NCBI GenBank assembly: GCA_965207335.1
Contig: OZ242267.1
Location: forward strand, 434,001 to 498,000
Direction: 5' to 3'
Length of the DNA stretch: 64,000 nucleotides
DNA from: G965207335 sp965207335
GTDB taxonomy: Bacteria > Pseudomonadota > Gammaproteobacteria > PS1 > Pseudothioglobaceae
The notes under the pieces are model-generated. The model was not told the DNA's origin. It worked only from the letters and a program-made list of their open reading frames with translations, and made no database searches. Positions 26,534-35,267 of this stretch are shown one piece after another. Position 1 is the first letter of the stretch. Every line of letters begins with the position of its first letter. The translations under genes were made by a program, and so were the position numbers.

Positions 26534-27967
26534 TTAATTTTTTAATTTTTTCTTTAATAATTCGTTTACTAACTTTGGATTTGCCCTACCACTAGATAAT
26601 TTCATTACTTGTCCTACAAAAAAACCAAATAATCGCTCATTACCGCCTTGATATTGTTGTACTTGCTTAGTATTATTATTTATGACCTCTGTGATAATTT
26701 TTTCAATAGCAGAATTATCGCTTATTTGCTTAAGCCCCTTATCTGCAATAATTTTATCAACACTGCCCTCTTTTTGCCATAATGATACAAAAACCTCTTT
26801 GGCAATTTTGCCAGAGATTGTATTATCACTAATTCTTAAAACTAGCAAACCTAAGTCTTTAGCTAAGATTGGCGAGTTTGTAATATTAAGGTGATGCTTG
26901 TGTAACATAGCCATAAAATCACCTAAAACCCAGTTAGCACATAACTTAGCATCTAAACCAATACTAAGCATATCTTCAAAATAATCTGCTAATTCTTTTT
27001 GCGTTGTTAAAACACTGGCATCATAAGAGTTTAATTTTAGTGAGTTAATAAAGCGTTGTTTTTTAGCATCTGGTAATTCTGGTAAATTATTTTTAATATC
27101 TGCTAATAATTTATCGTCAAACTCAACAGGTAATAAATCAGGGTCTGGAAAATAACGATAATCATTGGCTTCTTCTTTGGAGCGCATTGACCTAGTTTCA
27201 TCTTTTATAGAGTCGTAAAGTCTGGTTTCTTGCACTACTCTATCGCCTGAATCTAATATATCTGCTTGTCTTTGAACTTCATAAGTAATTGCATTTTCTA
27301 AATACTTAAATGAATTAATATTTTTTATCTCAGCTCTTGTGCCGTATTCTTTTTGTCCCTTAGGGCGTAATGATATATTTGCATCACAACGAAAAGAGCC
27401 CTCTTGCATATTACCGTCACTAATTGCTAAATACTGCACCAAAGAGTGAATTTTTTTTGCATAGGATATTGCCTCTTTGCTATTTCTCATATCTGGTTCT
27501 GATACAATTTCTAGTAGTGGTATTCCCGCCCTATTTAAGTCTATAGCACTAACACCATCAAAAATATCATGTATTGATTTTCCCGCATCTTCTTCTAAAT
27601 GTGCTCTGGTTATATTGATAGTTTTTTTTACCCCATCATCTAATTCTATTTCAATATTACCATTGCCTACAATAGGAATTTCAAACTGTGATATTTGATA
27701 ACCTTTTGGCAAATCTGGGTAAAAATAATTTTTTCTAGCAAAAATACTATGGTTATTAATTTTAGCACCAATTGCTAAGCCAAATTTTAATGCCATTACC
27801 ACTACCTGCTTATTTAATACAGGCAATACCCCGGGCATAGCTAAGTCAATAATATTTGCCTGAGAGTTAGGCTGTGTGCCAAAATCAGTAGCAGCATTAG
27901 AAAATATTTTAGATTTAGTGGCTAATTGAGTATGAATTTCTAAGCCAATTACTGTTTCGTATTCCAT
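26534..27967 (-). CDS. gatB: Aspartyl/glutamyl-tRNA amidotransferase subunit B
   Basis: GatB activates Glu-tRNA(Gln) or Asp-tRNA(Asn) for amidation within GatCAB. The 477-residue protein has YETVIGLEIHTQLATKSKIFS at the N-terminus, FYPDLPKGYQISQFEIPI, HLEEDAGKSIHD, and the C-terminal YqeY-like helical domain. It normally follows gatA; here about 5.9 kb of unrelated genes intervene. Its start is 1 base after the stop of the TOPRIM gene, so it is now probably translated from that transcript. Confidence 0.97.
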   Translation of the reverse strand: MEYETVIGLEIHTQLATKSKIFSNAATDFGTQPNSQANIIDLAMPGVLPVLNKQVVVMALKFGLAIGAKINNHSIFARKNYFYPDLPKGYQISQFEIPIVGNGNIEIELDDGVKKTINITRAHLEEDAGKSIHDIFDGVSAIDLNRAGIPLLEIVSEPDMRNSKEAISYAKKIHSLVQYLAISDGNMQEGSFRCDANISLRPKGQKEYGTRAEIKNINSFKYLENAITYEVQRQADILDSGDRVVQETRLYDSIKDETRSMRSKEEANDYRYFPDPDLLPVEFDDKLLADIKNNLPELPDAKKQRFINSLKLNSYDASVLTTQKELADYFEDMLSIGLDAKLCANWVLGDFMAMLHKHHLNITNSPILAKDLGLLVLRISDNTISGKIAKEVFVSLWQKEGSVDKIIADKGLKQISDNSAIEKIITEVINNNTKQVQQYQGGNERLFGFFVGQVMKLSSGRANPKLVNELLKKKLKN

Positions 27968-27968
27968 A

Positions 27969-28511
27969 TTAGTTAAAAAGTTGGGTTAGTTTGTTTTTAA
28001 GTGGGATAAAGTTTGCATGAGAAAAATCATAGGGGCTTTTTGGATATAATTTACTATAAATACAAGTGAGTATTTTACGATTTTTATTTACTTTTTTTAG
28101 CTCAAAACATTTTTCACAAGACTCAAAATTTTCTTTATTACCTAGTGTATTTATAATAAAGTCATCTAAATTTTTATCAAAAATATAATAATCAGTAGCT
28201 ATATTCCAGTTTAAATCCTTTATTAAATTTTCAATTTTTTCTTTACTCTTTTCTAAGCCACCAATTTTTTTATCGTCCTCTTTAAAATCAGCATCAAAAA
28301 TGAATAAAACTTTGTTAATACTTTTTGAATTAATTTTTTTAGTAGTCGTAGAATAACCATCTTTATTTAATAAATATGATTTTCCATTTTTTGTTTCAAT
28401 GTATTTGCTATATTCTGGCTTTGAATTTAATATGCCTTTTTCATCCAGGTGTTTTAGTAGTTGCAAGATAAATTCTTTATCATCCACTCCTTCACAAAAA
28501 ATACTATACAT
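27969..28511 (-). CDS. TOPRIM/DUF3226-like protein, partner of the AAA ATPase
   Basis: The 180-residue protein begins MYSIFCEGVDDKEFILQLL, with a conserved Glu followed by Gly, and continues to KVLFIFDADF, a DxD strand. This Glu...DxD pattern is the TOPRIM-like metal site seen in DUF3226/DUF4435 proteins and OLD-family nucleases. The start overlaps the ATPase stop by 8 bases. Split ATPase + TOPRIM pairs (as in PARIS) and fused OLD proteins act in phage defence. I infer, but cannot prove, such a role. Its stop nearly abuts gatB. Confidence 0.72.
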   Translation of the reverse strand: MYSIFCEGVDDKEFILQLLKHLDEKGILNSKPEYSKYIETKNGKSYLLNKDGYSTTTKKINSKSINKVLFIFDADFKEDDKKIGGLEKSKEKIENLIKDLNWNIATDYYIFDKNLDDFIINTLGNKENFESCEKCFELKKVNKNRKILTCIYSKLYPKSPYDFSHANFIPLKNKLTQLFN

Positions 28512-29436
28512 CCCAACCTCTTACCTCTAAACCTTGATACACTTCATTAATCATCTCCTTAGCAGTAAAAACAATATTTTTTAACTTGCCATCGCTTTTA
28601 CCCAGTTGTACCAAGGCAACATCCTTATCATTTAATTTTTCAACTACTCGTACATAAGATTCTAAACACTCCTTAGAATGTGTTACAGCAAATACTTGTA
28701 CCTTTTCATCTTTTGATACGGTTAAAATAATTTCCCATAACTCATCTAATTTTTCATAATGAATACCGCTACCAATCTCATCTATAAATAAACAGCCATT
28801 TTTACAGGTATAAATAGCACAAATAATAGCAATATAGTTTTTAATACCGTCACCAAAATCTGATAAATGCATATATTTATCTGTTACTTGTAATTTAGGT
28901 TCTGAATTAATAAATTTAAAAGCAAAAATAGTTTTATCAATTTTACTTAGGTATTTATTTAACTTGTTTTCCTTATTTTGTTCTTGTAGGGCTGCATAAA
29001 ATTTTTCTAAAATATTATCTGATAAACCGCTTTCTAAAAATTGAACATTATTTTTTAACTCATCTAAAATCTCTAAACTGCCCTTTCTATGAATAAAGTC
29101 TGTTATATGAAAATCTTTAGCATCAATAGTGAATTTAGGCTTTTTATTAATTGTAATCATTATATTTGTTTTTAACAAAAATTTTAAAGGATTTACAGTG
29201 CCATTTAATTCTATATGTCTATCATAATAAATATAATTTCTCTTATTTCTAATAATAAATAATTGTAAAATAGCATTTTTATGTTTTTGTATGGCAATAT
29301 AACAAGCTTCTAAAAATGCAGTTTTACCAACATTATTTTTACCAGTAATTAAATTAACCCGTGCTAAGTCCTTAACTTCAAAGTCCTTAAAACATTTAAA
29401 ATTTTTAATATTTATGTTGGTAATATGGTGTTTCAT
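28504..29436 (-). CDS. AAA_15/AAA_21-type (OLD-like) ATPase
   Basis: The 310-residue protein opens with ITNINIKNFKCFKDFEV, typical of RecF/SMC-like ATPases, followed by Walker A GKNNVGKT at 32-39. A shortened helical insertion follows, then a signature-like LSDFGDGIKNYIAI, Walker B CLFIDEIGSGIHY and a switch His in FAVTHSKECLES. This is the ABC-type ATPase of OLD, PARIS AriA and related systems. It is coupled to the TOPRIM gene and begins just after a gatA-tail repeat, consistent with a laterally acquired cassette. Confidence 0.82.
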   Translation of the reverse strand: MKHHITNINIKNFKCFKDFEVKDLARVNLITGKNNVGKTAFLEACYIAIQKHKNAILQLFIIRNKRNYIYYDRHIELNGTVNPLKFLLKTNIMITINKKPKFTIDAKDFHITDFIHRKGSLEILDELKNNVQFLESGLSDNILEKFYAALQEQNKENKLNKYLSKIDKTIFAFKFINSEPKLQVTDKYMHLSDFGDGIKNYIAIICAIYTCKNGCLFIDEIGSGIHYEKLDELWEIILTVSKDEKVQVFAVTHSKECLESYVRVVEKLNDKDVALVQLGKSDGKLKNIVFTAKEMINEVYQGLEVRGWDV

Positions 29437-29852
29437 TATCTTAGTAATACTTAAATAACAGTATTATAATAGTTATTTACTATGATAATCTGTTTCTTGC
29501 TGGAATTTATAGGCTATGTTTAATATTTTATCTCTAAAAATATAAAAAGTAATAATTAATAGTAATTTAAGTAACTATTTTTAATAAAAGTAATTAATTA
29601 TTAAAGATTTGATTTTCTGGCATAATTCAATCTATTTTTTGAATTCTTAGTATTATATATTTTTTATAAAAAAACAAGTAAAAATAGCAAAACTTACACA
29701 CTTTTTTTAAACATTTTTTTTAAGTTATTATTTTTACTGTAATTATCTAGTTAAAGTAGCCTGTACTCATATTTCAAAGTTATCTACAAAAGCTAACACG
29801 CAAAAAATAGACAATATAGTATAATTTCTTTTTAATTAAACAATAAATAATC
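29437..29852. other. Long gap between the ATPase gene and the divergent PurD-like gene
   Basis: These 416 bases hold one gatA-tail repeat (29481-29573) and otherwise very AT-rich DNA. A minor inverted repeat (AATTCAA...TTGAATT) lies near 29625-29643. Promoters for both flanking genes should lie here. No further gene is supported. Confidence 0.5.
29481..29573 (-). repeat. gatA-tail repeat, copy C (orphan coding remnant)
   Basis: Read leftward it encodes ...YIFRDKILNIAYKFQQ ETDYHSK then stop, about 33 codons after an in-frame stop. It closely matches the end of the 573-residue membrane protein gene (31343-31435), including part of its TM helix, and the last codons of gatA. It appears to be the surviving 3' end of a second copy of such a membrane-protein gene. 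Confidence 0.75.
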
Positions 29853-31196
29853 ATGAAGAAAGAAAACTTTTTAATTGTTGGCAGTGGCGGTAGAGAGAGT
29901 GCTTTTGCTTTAAAACTATTTAAAGAAACAACACTTTTTGCTTTTATAAGCCATGAAAATCCAACCATCATAGACTGTGTTGAAAAATCAGGCGGAAGTT
30001 ATATTGTTGGTAATGTAAATGACCCACAAGCAGTAGCAAATTTTGCAGTAGAGAGTAATATTGACTATGCTTTTGTGAGTGCCGATGACCCATTAGCAAA
30101 TGGTGTTGTTGATAAGATGCTTGATAGAAATATCAAGGCTGTTGGTGGCACAAAAGAAGCAACAAAAATAGAGTGGAATAAAATCTATTCTATTGATATG
30201 ATGCGCAAAGTTTGTCCTGAGTTCACCCCATATTATCAAGCAATTGAAAAAAAGGAAGAATTGCATTCTGCCATTCAAAAATTCAAGGATAAAAAAATAC
30301 AAGTTGTTGTTAAACCTCAGGGATTAACAGGTGGAAAGGGCGTTAAGGTTATGCCTGAGCATTTAATAACCTATCATGATTGTATTGATTATGCTTCAGA
30401 ACTTTTAGATAAATGTCCTAATGAAAAAGTTCTACTAGTTGAAAAACTAAAAGGCATTGAATTTACCATTATGGGTATTACAGATGGTCAAAATTTAGTT
30501 TTATCGCCCGCAAGTTATGACTATCCATTTAGGTTTGAAAATGACTTAGGTGCGGGTACTGGTGGAATGGGTTGCTTTACTAATAATGAAAAAAAACTAC
30601 CTTTTATGAATGATAAAGATTTGCAAGATTGTCAAGACATTATGCAAAAAATTATTGATACCATGAGAGGCGATGGATTGTCTTTTAATGGTGTTTTGAA
30701 TGGTGGATTCTTTAAAACAAAAGATGGTATTAAATTTATGGAGTTTAATGGTCGTTTTGGAGACCCTGAGGGATTAAATATTTTAACTATCTTGAAAAGT
30801 TCTTTTACAGATATAATTAAAAGTATGTGGCACAAAACTTTATCAGAGGATAAGATTAGTTTTATCCAAAAGGCTTCTGTTGTCAAGTATCTTGTGGCAA
30901 AAGAGTATCCGAAAGAAAGTGATAAAGCAACTGTTTTTACTATGGATGAACAAGCAATTGCTGCTATGGGTGTTAATATATTTTTTGCTTCTTCTATTAA
31001 GGAATCTGATGGACAATATCAAACACTTAAAAAATCAAGAGCCATTGCTTTTGGTGCTGTTTCAGAAAAAATAGAAGATGCTGGAAATTTGGTTAATGAA
31101 GCTATAGAGAAGTTTGTTCATGCTGATTTGGAGTATAGAAAAGATATAGGCTCTCATGAAAACTTAAATAAACTTTTGAATTATAATTTTGACTAA
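29853..31196 (+). CDS. Phosphoribosylamine-glycine ligase-like ATP-grasp protein (PurD-like)
   Basis: The 447-residue protein has the PurD layout: N-domain (FLIVGSGGRESAFALKL), ATP-grasp segments (VVVKPQGLTGGKGVKVM; LLVEKLKGIEFTIMGI), the metal/ATP loop FMEFNGRFGDPEGLN, and a C-terminal domain. In common PurD the glycine loop reads GGREHA; here His is Ser. PurD ligates glycine to phosphoribosylamine in purine synthesis. It is divergent, lies alone on the opposite strand inside the gatA-gatB insertion, and is bounded by gatA-tail repeats, so it was probably acquired laterally. Whether it serves purine synthesis or another ligation is open. Confidence 0.82.
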   Translation: MKKENFLIVGSGGRESAFALKLFKETTLFAFISHENPTIIDCVEKSGGSYIVGNVNDPQAVANFAVESNIDYAFVSADDPLANGVVDKMLDRNIKAVGGTKEATKIEWNKIYSIDMMRKVCPEFTPYYQAIEKKEELHSAIQKFKDKKIQVVVKPQGLTGGKGVKVMPEHLITYHDCIDYASELLDKCPNEKVLLVEKLKGIEFTIMGITDGQNLVLSPASYDYPFRFENDLGAGTGGMGCFTNNEKKLPFMNDKDLQDCQDIMQKIIDTMRGDGLSFNGVLNGGFFKTKDGIKFMEFNGRFGDPEGLNILTILKSSFTDIIKSMWHKTLSEDKISFIQKASVVKYLVAKEYPKESDKATVFTMDEQAIAAMGVNIFFASSIKESDGQYQTLKKSRAIAFGAVSEKIEDAGNLVNEAIEKFVHADLEYRKDIGSHENLNKLLNYNFD

Positions 31197-31229
31197 GTAA
31201 AGCTTTTTTATCCATAATTGTATTATATA

Positions 31230-31322
31230 TTTAATCACGACATTTTCAAGTAGCCATAACGACATCTTTTTTAAAAAAACCACAAAAAACTATTATTTTC
31301 CAACATTTAATCACGACATTTT
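31230..31322 (+). repeat. Pair of 17-bp direct repeats
   Basis: TTTAATCACGACATTTT occurs exactly at 31230-31246 and 31306-31322, with a partial AACGACATC between them. They lie in the 143-base gap between the convergent PurD-like gene and the membrane-protein gene. Confidence 0.6.
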
Positions 31323-31339
31323 TTTCTAAAATATTATAG

Positions 31340-33061
31340 TTATTTTTTATGATAATCTGTTTCTTGCTGGAATTTATGGACTACATTTAGTATTTTATCT
31401 CTAAAAATATACAAAATAATCATCAATAGTAATACACTAATTAGATAAATAACCCAATTATTATATCCTGTTTGTGGTTTATCACTTGGTTTTACAGGTT
31501 GAGTAATTTTAGTTGGTAATTTATTAACTAATTTTGTATGCTTTTGCTCGTATTCTTTTAATTTTTTCTTAAATTCTGCTATTCTAGCAAAATATTGCCC
31601 TGTAAAATCATCTAACTTAATATTAGAATTATTGATAATATCACTATATTTAGCCAATGATTTTTTAATTATTTCTAATTCTGCGTTATCATTTATAAGA
31701 TTAGTTATCCTATTATTTTCTTGTTCTAAACTAGTAAAATTTGTCTTTAATAGTGTTGTATAAGATTGATATTTTTCAAGTTCAATAACTAGCCATTTTA
31801 GTCTTGTTTCATCTGCTTTGTATTCCTCTAATAAAGTTTTGTATTTATCTTGTATTTGTATAAAACTAATTTTTGGCTTTGAAAAATATCGTTTTATTCT
31901 AGTCCAATAAGAAGAAGATGGGGGATTTATGAACAAGTAATCACTAATAGTTGCACTAACACTATAAATAATATTGCTATATGTATTTAATGATTTCTTA
32001 ACAGTATCTAATGTTATAGGACTTTCTTTAATTTTGTCATTTAAGGTATTTGCTAAAATAGAAATTTTTTGTTGTTCTTGTTTTAATAAAATAAATTGCC
32101 TTGATAATAGTATTGTATAGTTTTGAACATCAAATTTTTTAATTTCTTTTTGTGCTATTAGATTAAAAATATCGCCTATAAATTCATCATCAAAACCAAA
32201 TCTAAGAATATATCTATCCAAATAAATAGACAACATCATGGGTATTAGTCTGTTGTCAGGCTCATTTAAAACAGCATCTTCAAAATATGGAAACGATAAT
32301 GCATAATTAAAATCTTTATCATACAACAAACTAACTGCATAAATAAAACTTGGCAACGAATTTACTTTATTAGTATTATTTAGTGCCATTTTTGCATAAT
32401 ATTTAGCTTGCTGATAATCACCACTAATAAAATAAAGTAAGGTATTTAGTGTAGTAGCTTTTGGTGTTTTATTGCCTTTTATAGCATTTATAGCATCTTT
32501 TATAATGGCTTTATTAGCATGAGATGAAATAATTTCTTTTTTATTAATAGTTTTAAGTATGCTAATTGCTTTTTTATATTGTTTTGAACCATTGCTATTT
32601 TTAGGTAATGGTAAAGTTGGCATATCTTTACTTTGTTCTACTAAATTACTATACTGATAATTGTTAGCAACTGTTGTAATAGCATAATCTGTTACAACTC
32701 CAGTTGAAAATGTAAAAACAGCCGTTAATAATGCTGTTCCACCTGCAATACCTAAGCCACCACTTGCTATTGAACCTCCGCCAAGTAAAGCAAGTCCAGC
32801 ATTAGCTGCAGCAGCACCAGATAAACCCATTGCCCCGCCAATACTAGAGCCTGCCCAAACTACAATAGGGCTAGCAGTACCTCCTGTAAAAAATATAATA
32901 GCCCCACCTATAACTGCTATAACACCTGCGGCAGCCCAAAACCATGGATTACTAAAAAAACCAGAATATTTATAAAAACTAGCAAATGTAGTCGAGTCTT
33001 GTGCTAGAGCAAAATCTGATAATAAAAGTAGTGGTAATAATAAAACTAAGTATTTTTTCAT
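31340..33061 (-). CDS. Secreted/membrane protein with Gly/Ala-rich hydrophobic region and coiled coil; GatA-derived tail
   Basis: The 573-residue protein starts with a signal peptide (YLVLLLPLLLLSDFALAQ). Hydrophobic Gly/Ala-rich helices follow (about 35-115: AAGVIAVIGGAIIFFTGG, IGGAMGLSGAAAANAGLALL), then a helical repeat-like region, coiled coil (about 340-515) and a C-terminal TM helix (WVIYLISVLLLMIILYIF). The last residues, KILNVVHKFQQETDYHKK, nearly copy the C-terminus of GatA (KILNVAHKFQQETDYHKK). Its start overlaps the nuclease-like gene by 4 bases, so the two are coupled. I do not recognise a named family. A membrane-active partner of the nuclease is an inference from context. Confidence 0.7.
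   Translation of the reverse strand: MKKYLVLLLPLLLLSDFALAQDSTTFASFYKYSGFFSNPWFWAAAGVIAVIGGAIIFFTGGTASPIVVWAGSSIGGAMGLSGAAAANAGLALLGGGSIASGGLGIAGGTALLTAVFTFSTGVVTDYAITTVANNYQYSNLVEQSKDMPTLPLPKNSNGSKQYKKAISILKTINKKEIISSHANKAIIKDAINAIKGNKTPKATTLNTLLYFISGDYQQAKYYAKMALNNTNKVNSLPSFIYAVSLLYDKDFNYALSFPYFEDAVLNEPDNRLIPMMLSIYLDRYILRFGFDDEFIGDIFNLIAQKEIKKFDVQNYTILLSRQFILLKQEQQKISILANTLNDKIKESPITLDTVKKSLNTYSNIIYSVSATISDYLFINPPSSSYWTRIKRYFSKPKISFIQIQDKYKTLLEEYKADETRLKWLVIELEKYQSYTTLLKTNFTSLEQENNRITNLINDNAELEIIKKSLAKYSDIINNSNIKLDDFTGQYFARIAEFKKKLKEYEQKHTKLVNKLPTKITQPVKPSDKPQTGYNNWVIYLISVLLLMIILYIFRDKILNVVHKFQQETDYHKK
31343..31435 (-). repeat. gatA-tail repeat, copy B (3' end of the membrane-protein gene)
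   Basis: The first 54 bases differ from the gatA 3' end (33840-33893) at only three positions, and the first 36 are identical. The similarity to copy C (29481-29573) extends about 40 bases further into the TM-helix codons. Confidence 0.85.
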
Positions 33062-33816
33062 AGTATCTTATTCAGTGCTTTTATTTGCTCAATTTGCTCA
33101 TAAGGTTTACCAAAAATTAATTCAACATTTCTTTTTTTTGCTTCATTTTTTAAAGATTTAAAATAAGTCGAGTTATAGGGTGCATTAAAACTAAAAATAG
33201 GTACAATATCGCTATTTTTATGCTGTTTTTTGTAATTTACTAAGGTATTTAAATCTTCTTTATAATTGATTTTGTTAATATACGCTTTATCATAGGCTTT
33301 AGCCTCTACGATAAAAGTCCTACCGCCTTTTTTAAGCACAACATCAATATCCGTTAGTGCTTTTTTATCTGGATCTTTGAATTTCACTCCAATTCCTAGC
33401 ACTTTAAAACCAGCAACACTGGCATTATCTGCAATTTGCAGTTCGTTTAAATGTCCTTTTGTGCCACTAAGATTGTTACCAATTATTTTTTTTAAAGTAG
33501 TGTGAAAACCTGGAGTGCCACTTAATCTTGTAAACAATCCTTGTGCTGCTTTTCTATTGATTATTTCTTTATGAATAGCAATACGAATAAAAGTATCTTC
33601 TAATACCTCTTTTGGCAATTTTAACTTACCTAACTTTTTACCTAACTCTTTACTTGTTAATTTTGATAACTCTTTTATTTCCAGTTTTGTAAATACCATG
33701 GAATGATGAGAGATTTTAGAATAATTGTATGTTGCTTTTAGTAATAAATTAACATAGGCATTTGACTGTAATGTAAATACTGCTAATAATATAAATACTA
33801 CTATTTTATTTTTCAT
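33058..33816 (-). CDS. Secreted PD-(D/E)XK-like nuclease
   Basis: The 252-residue protein has a signal peptide (IVVFILLAVFTLQSNA, cleavage near residue 20) and a C-terminal restriction-endonuclease-like core. The core has Glu125 in GHLNELQIA, Asp158 in TDIDVVL, and Glu171-x-Lys173 in FIVEAKAY, i.e. the E...D...ExK pattern. The central region is helical. Secreted nucleases of this fold occur among polymorphic and effector toxins, and some defence nucleases share the fold. It starts 12 bases after gatA and is coupled to the membrane protein downstream. Function is inferred from motif and context only. Confidence 0.68.
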   Translation of the reverse strand: MKNKIVVFILLAVFTLQSNAYVNLLLKATYNYSKISHHSMVFTKLEIKELSKLTSKELGKKLGKLKLPKEVLEDTFIRIAIHKEIINRKAAQGLFTRLSGTPGFHTTLKKIIGNNLSGTKGHLNELQIADNASVAGFKVLGIGVKFKDPDKKALTDIDVVLKKGGRTFIVEAKAYDKAYINKINYKEDLNTLVNYKKQHKNSDIVPIFSFNAPYNSTYFKSLKNEAKKRNVELIFGKPYEQIEQIKALNKIL

Positions 33817-33827
33817 AAATTACTAAA

Positions 33828-35264
33828 TTAAGCAGTAGGTTTTTTATGATAATCTGTTTCTTGCTGGAATTTATGAGCTACATTAAGTATTTTGCCCTCA
33901 TCCCAATAATTGCCTATGATTTGTAAACCAACTGGTAGTTTATCAACAAACCCAGCAGGAATGCTAATAGCAGGTAGCCCTGATAAATTAACGGCAATAG
34001 TGTACATGTCTGATAAATACATAGTAATAGGATCGCTAATTTCGCCAATAGCAAATGCAGTATTTGGTGTAGTAGGTCCCATTATTACATCGACCTCATT
34101 AAAAGCATTTTTAAAATCCTGGGCTATTAATTGACGCATTTTTTGTGCTTTTAGGTAATAAGCATCATAATAACCAGCAGATAATGCATAAGTACCTATC
34201 ATAATACGGCGTTTTACCTCATCACCAAAACCCTCGGTTCTCGAGCGAAGATATAAATCATCTAAATTCTTAGGGTTATCACAACGATGCCCGTAACGAA
34301 CACCATCAAAACGCGATAAATTAGACGAGCATTCACAAGGAGCGACAATATAATAAGTAGCAACTGAATATTTAGTATATGGCAGACTAATCTCTTTAAC
34401 TATTGCACCTAGTTTTTTATATTCTGCTACTGCTTGTTCAATAACACTGGCAATATTATTGTCTAAATCTTTGTTAAAAAATTCTTTTGGTAGCCCTATT
34501 TTAAGCCCTGATAATGGCTTGTCTAAATCTTTACTATAATCTGGTACTGCTATATTAGCACTAGTTGAGTCTTTATCATCAAACCCAGACATAGCACCTA
34601 ATAATATTGCACAATCTTCTGCTGTTTTTGCTATTGTCCCTGCTTGGTCTAAACTAGATGAAAAAGCAATCATACCATAACGAGATATTCTGCCATAAGT
34701 AGGTTTTAATCCAGTAATACCACATAAACTAGCGGGCTGACGAATACTACCGCCTGTATCTGTCCCTGTTGCAACCACTGCTAGACCACCAGCAACAGCA
34801 GCAGCAGAACCACCAGATGAACCACCTGGTACTCTTAATAAATCTAGCGGGTTTTTAACAGCACCATAATACGATGTTTCATTAGATGAACCCATAGCAA
34901 ACTCATCCATATTAGTTTTGCCTAACATAACCATATTGACATTATTTAACTTAGCACTAACTGTGGCATCATAAGGTGCTATAAAATTATCTAACATTTT
35001 TGAGCCTGCTGTTGTTTTTATACCCTTAGTACAAAATATATCTTTATGTGCATAGGGTATGCCTGTCAATATGTTATTTTCTCCTTTGGCAATTTTTTTA
35101 TCTGCTTGTTGTGCTTGCTTAATGGCTAAATCATCATTAACAGTAATAAAAGCATTTAACTTAGACTTATTTATTTTAGCTAAATATTCCCTAGTAAGCT
35201 CAACGCTTGATATGGTTTTGTTTGCTAAATCTTGGGCTAATTTTGCTATAGTATCAATACTCAT
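33828..35264 (-). CDS. gatA: Aspartyl/glutamyl-tRNA amidotransferase subunit A
   Basis: GatA is the amidase that releases ammonia for transamidation. The 478-residue protein has the Lys of the catalytic triad in GIPYAHKDIFCTKG, the Ser-cisSer loop GGSSGGSAAAVAGG, and GTDTGGSIRQPASLCG. The C-terminus NVAHKFQQETDYHKKPTA is a normal GatA ending. Nearly the same end is copied twice downstream. Three bases separate it from gatC, but gatB lies about 5.9 kb away. Confidence 0.97.
   Translation of the reverse strand: MSIDTIAKLAQDLANKTISSVELTREYLAKINKSKLNAFITVNDDLAIKQAQQADKKIAKGENNILTGIPYAHKDIFCTKGIKTTAGSKMLDNFIAPYDATVSAKLNNVNMVMLGKTNMDEFAMGSSNETSYYGAVKNPLDLLRVPGGSSGGSAAAVAGGLAVVATGTDTGGSIRQPASLCGITGLKPTYGRISRYGMIAFSSSLDQAGTIAKTAEDCAILLGAMSGFDDKDSTSANIAVPDYSKDLDKPLSGLKIGLPKEFFNKDLDNNIASVIEQAVAEYKKLGAIVKEISLPYTKYSVATYYIVAPCECSSNLSRFDGVRYGHRCDNPKNLDDLYLRSRTEGFGDEVKRRIMIGTYALSAGYYDAYYLKAQKMRQLIAQDFKNAFNEVDVIMGPTTPNTAFAIGEISDPITMYLSDMYTIAVNLSGLPAISIPAGFVDKLPVGLQIIGNYWDEGKILNVAHKFQQETDYHKKPTA
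33840..33893 (-). repeat. gatA-tail repeat, copy A (native gatA 3' end)
   Basis: This is the last part of the gatA coding region. Its first 36 bases are identical to 31343-31378, and 30 of these recur at 29481-29510. The copies are direct repeats in the same orientation at 33.8, 31.3 and 29.5 kb. Confidence 0.85.
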
Positions 35265-35267
35265 TTG

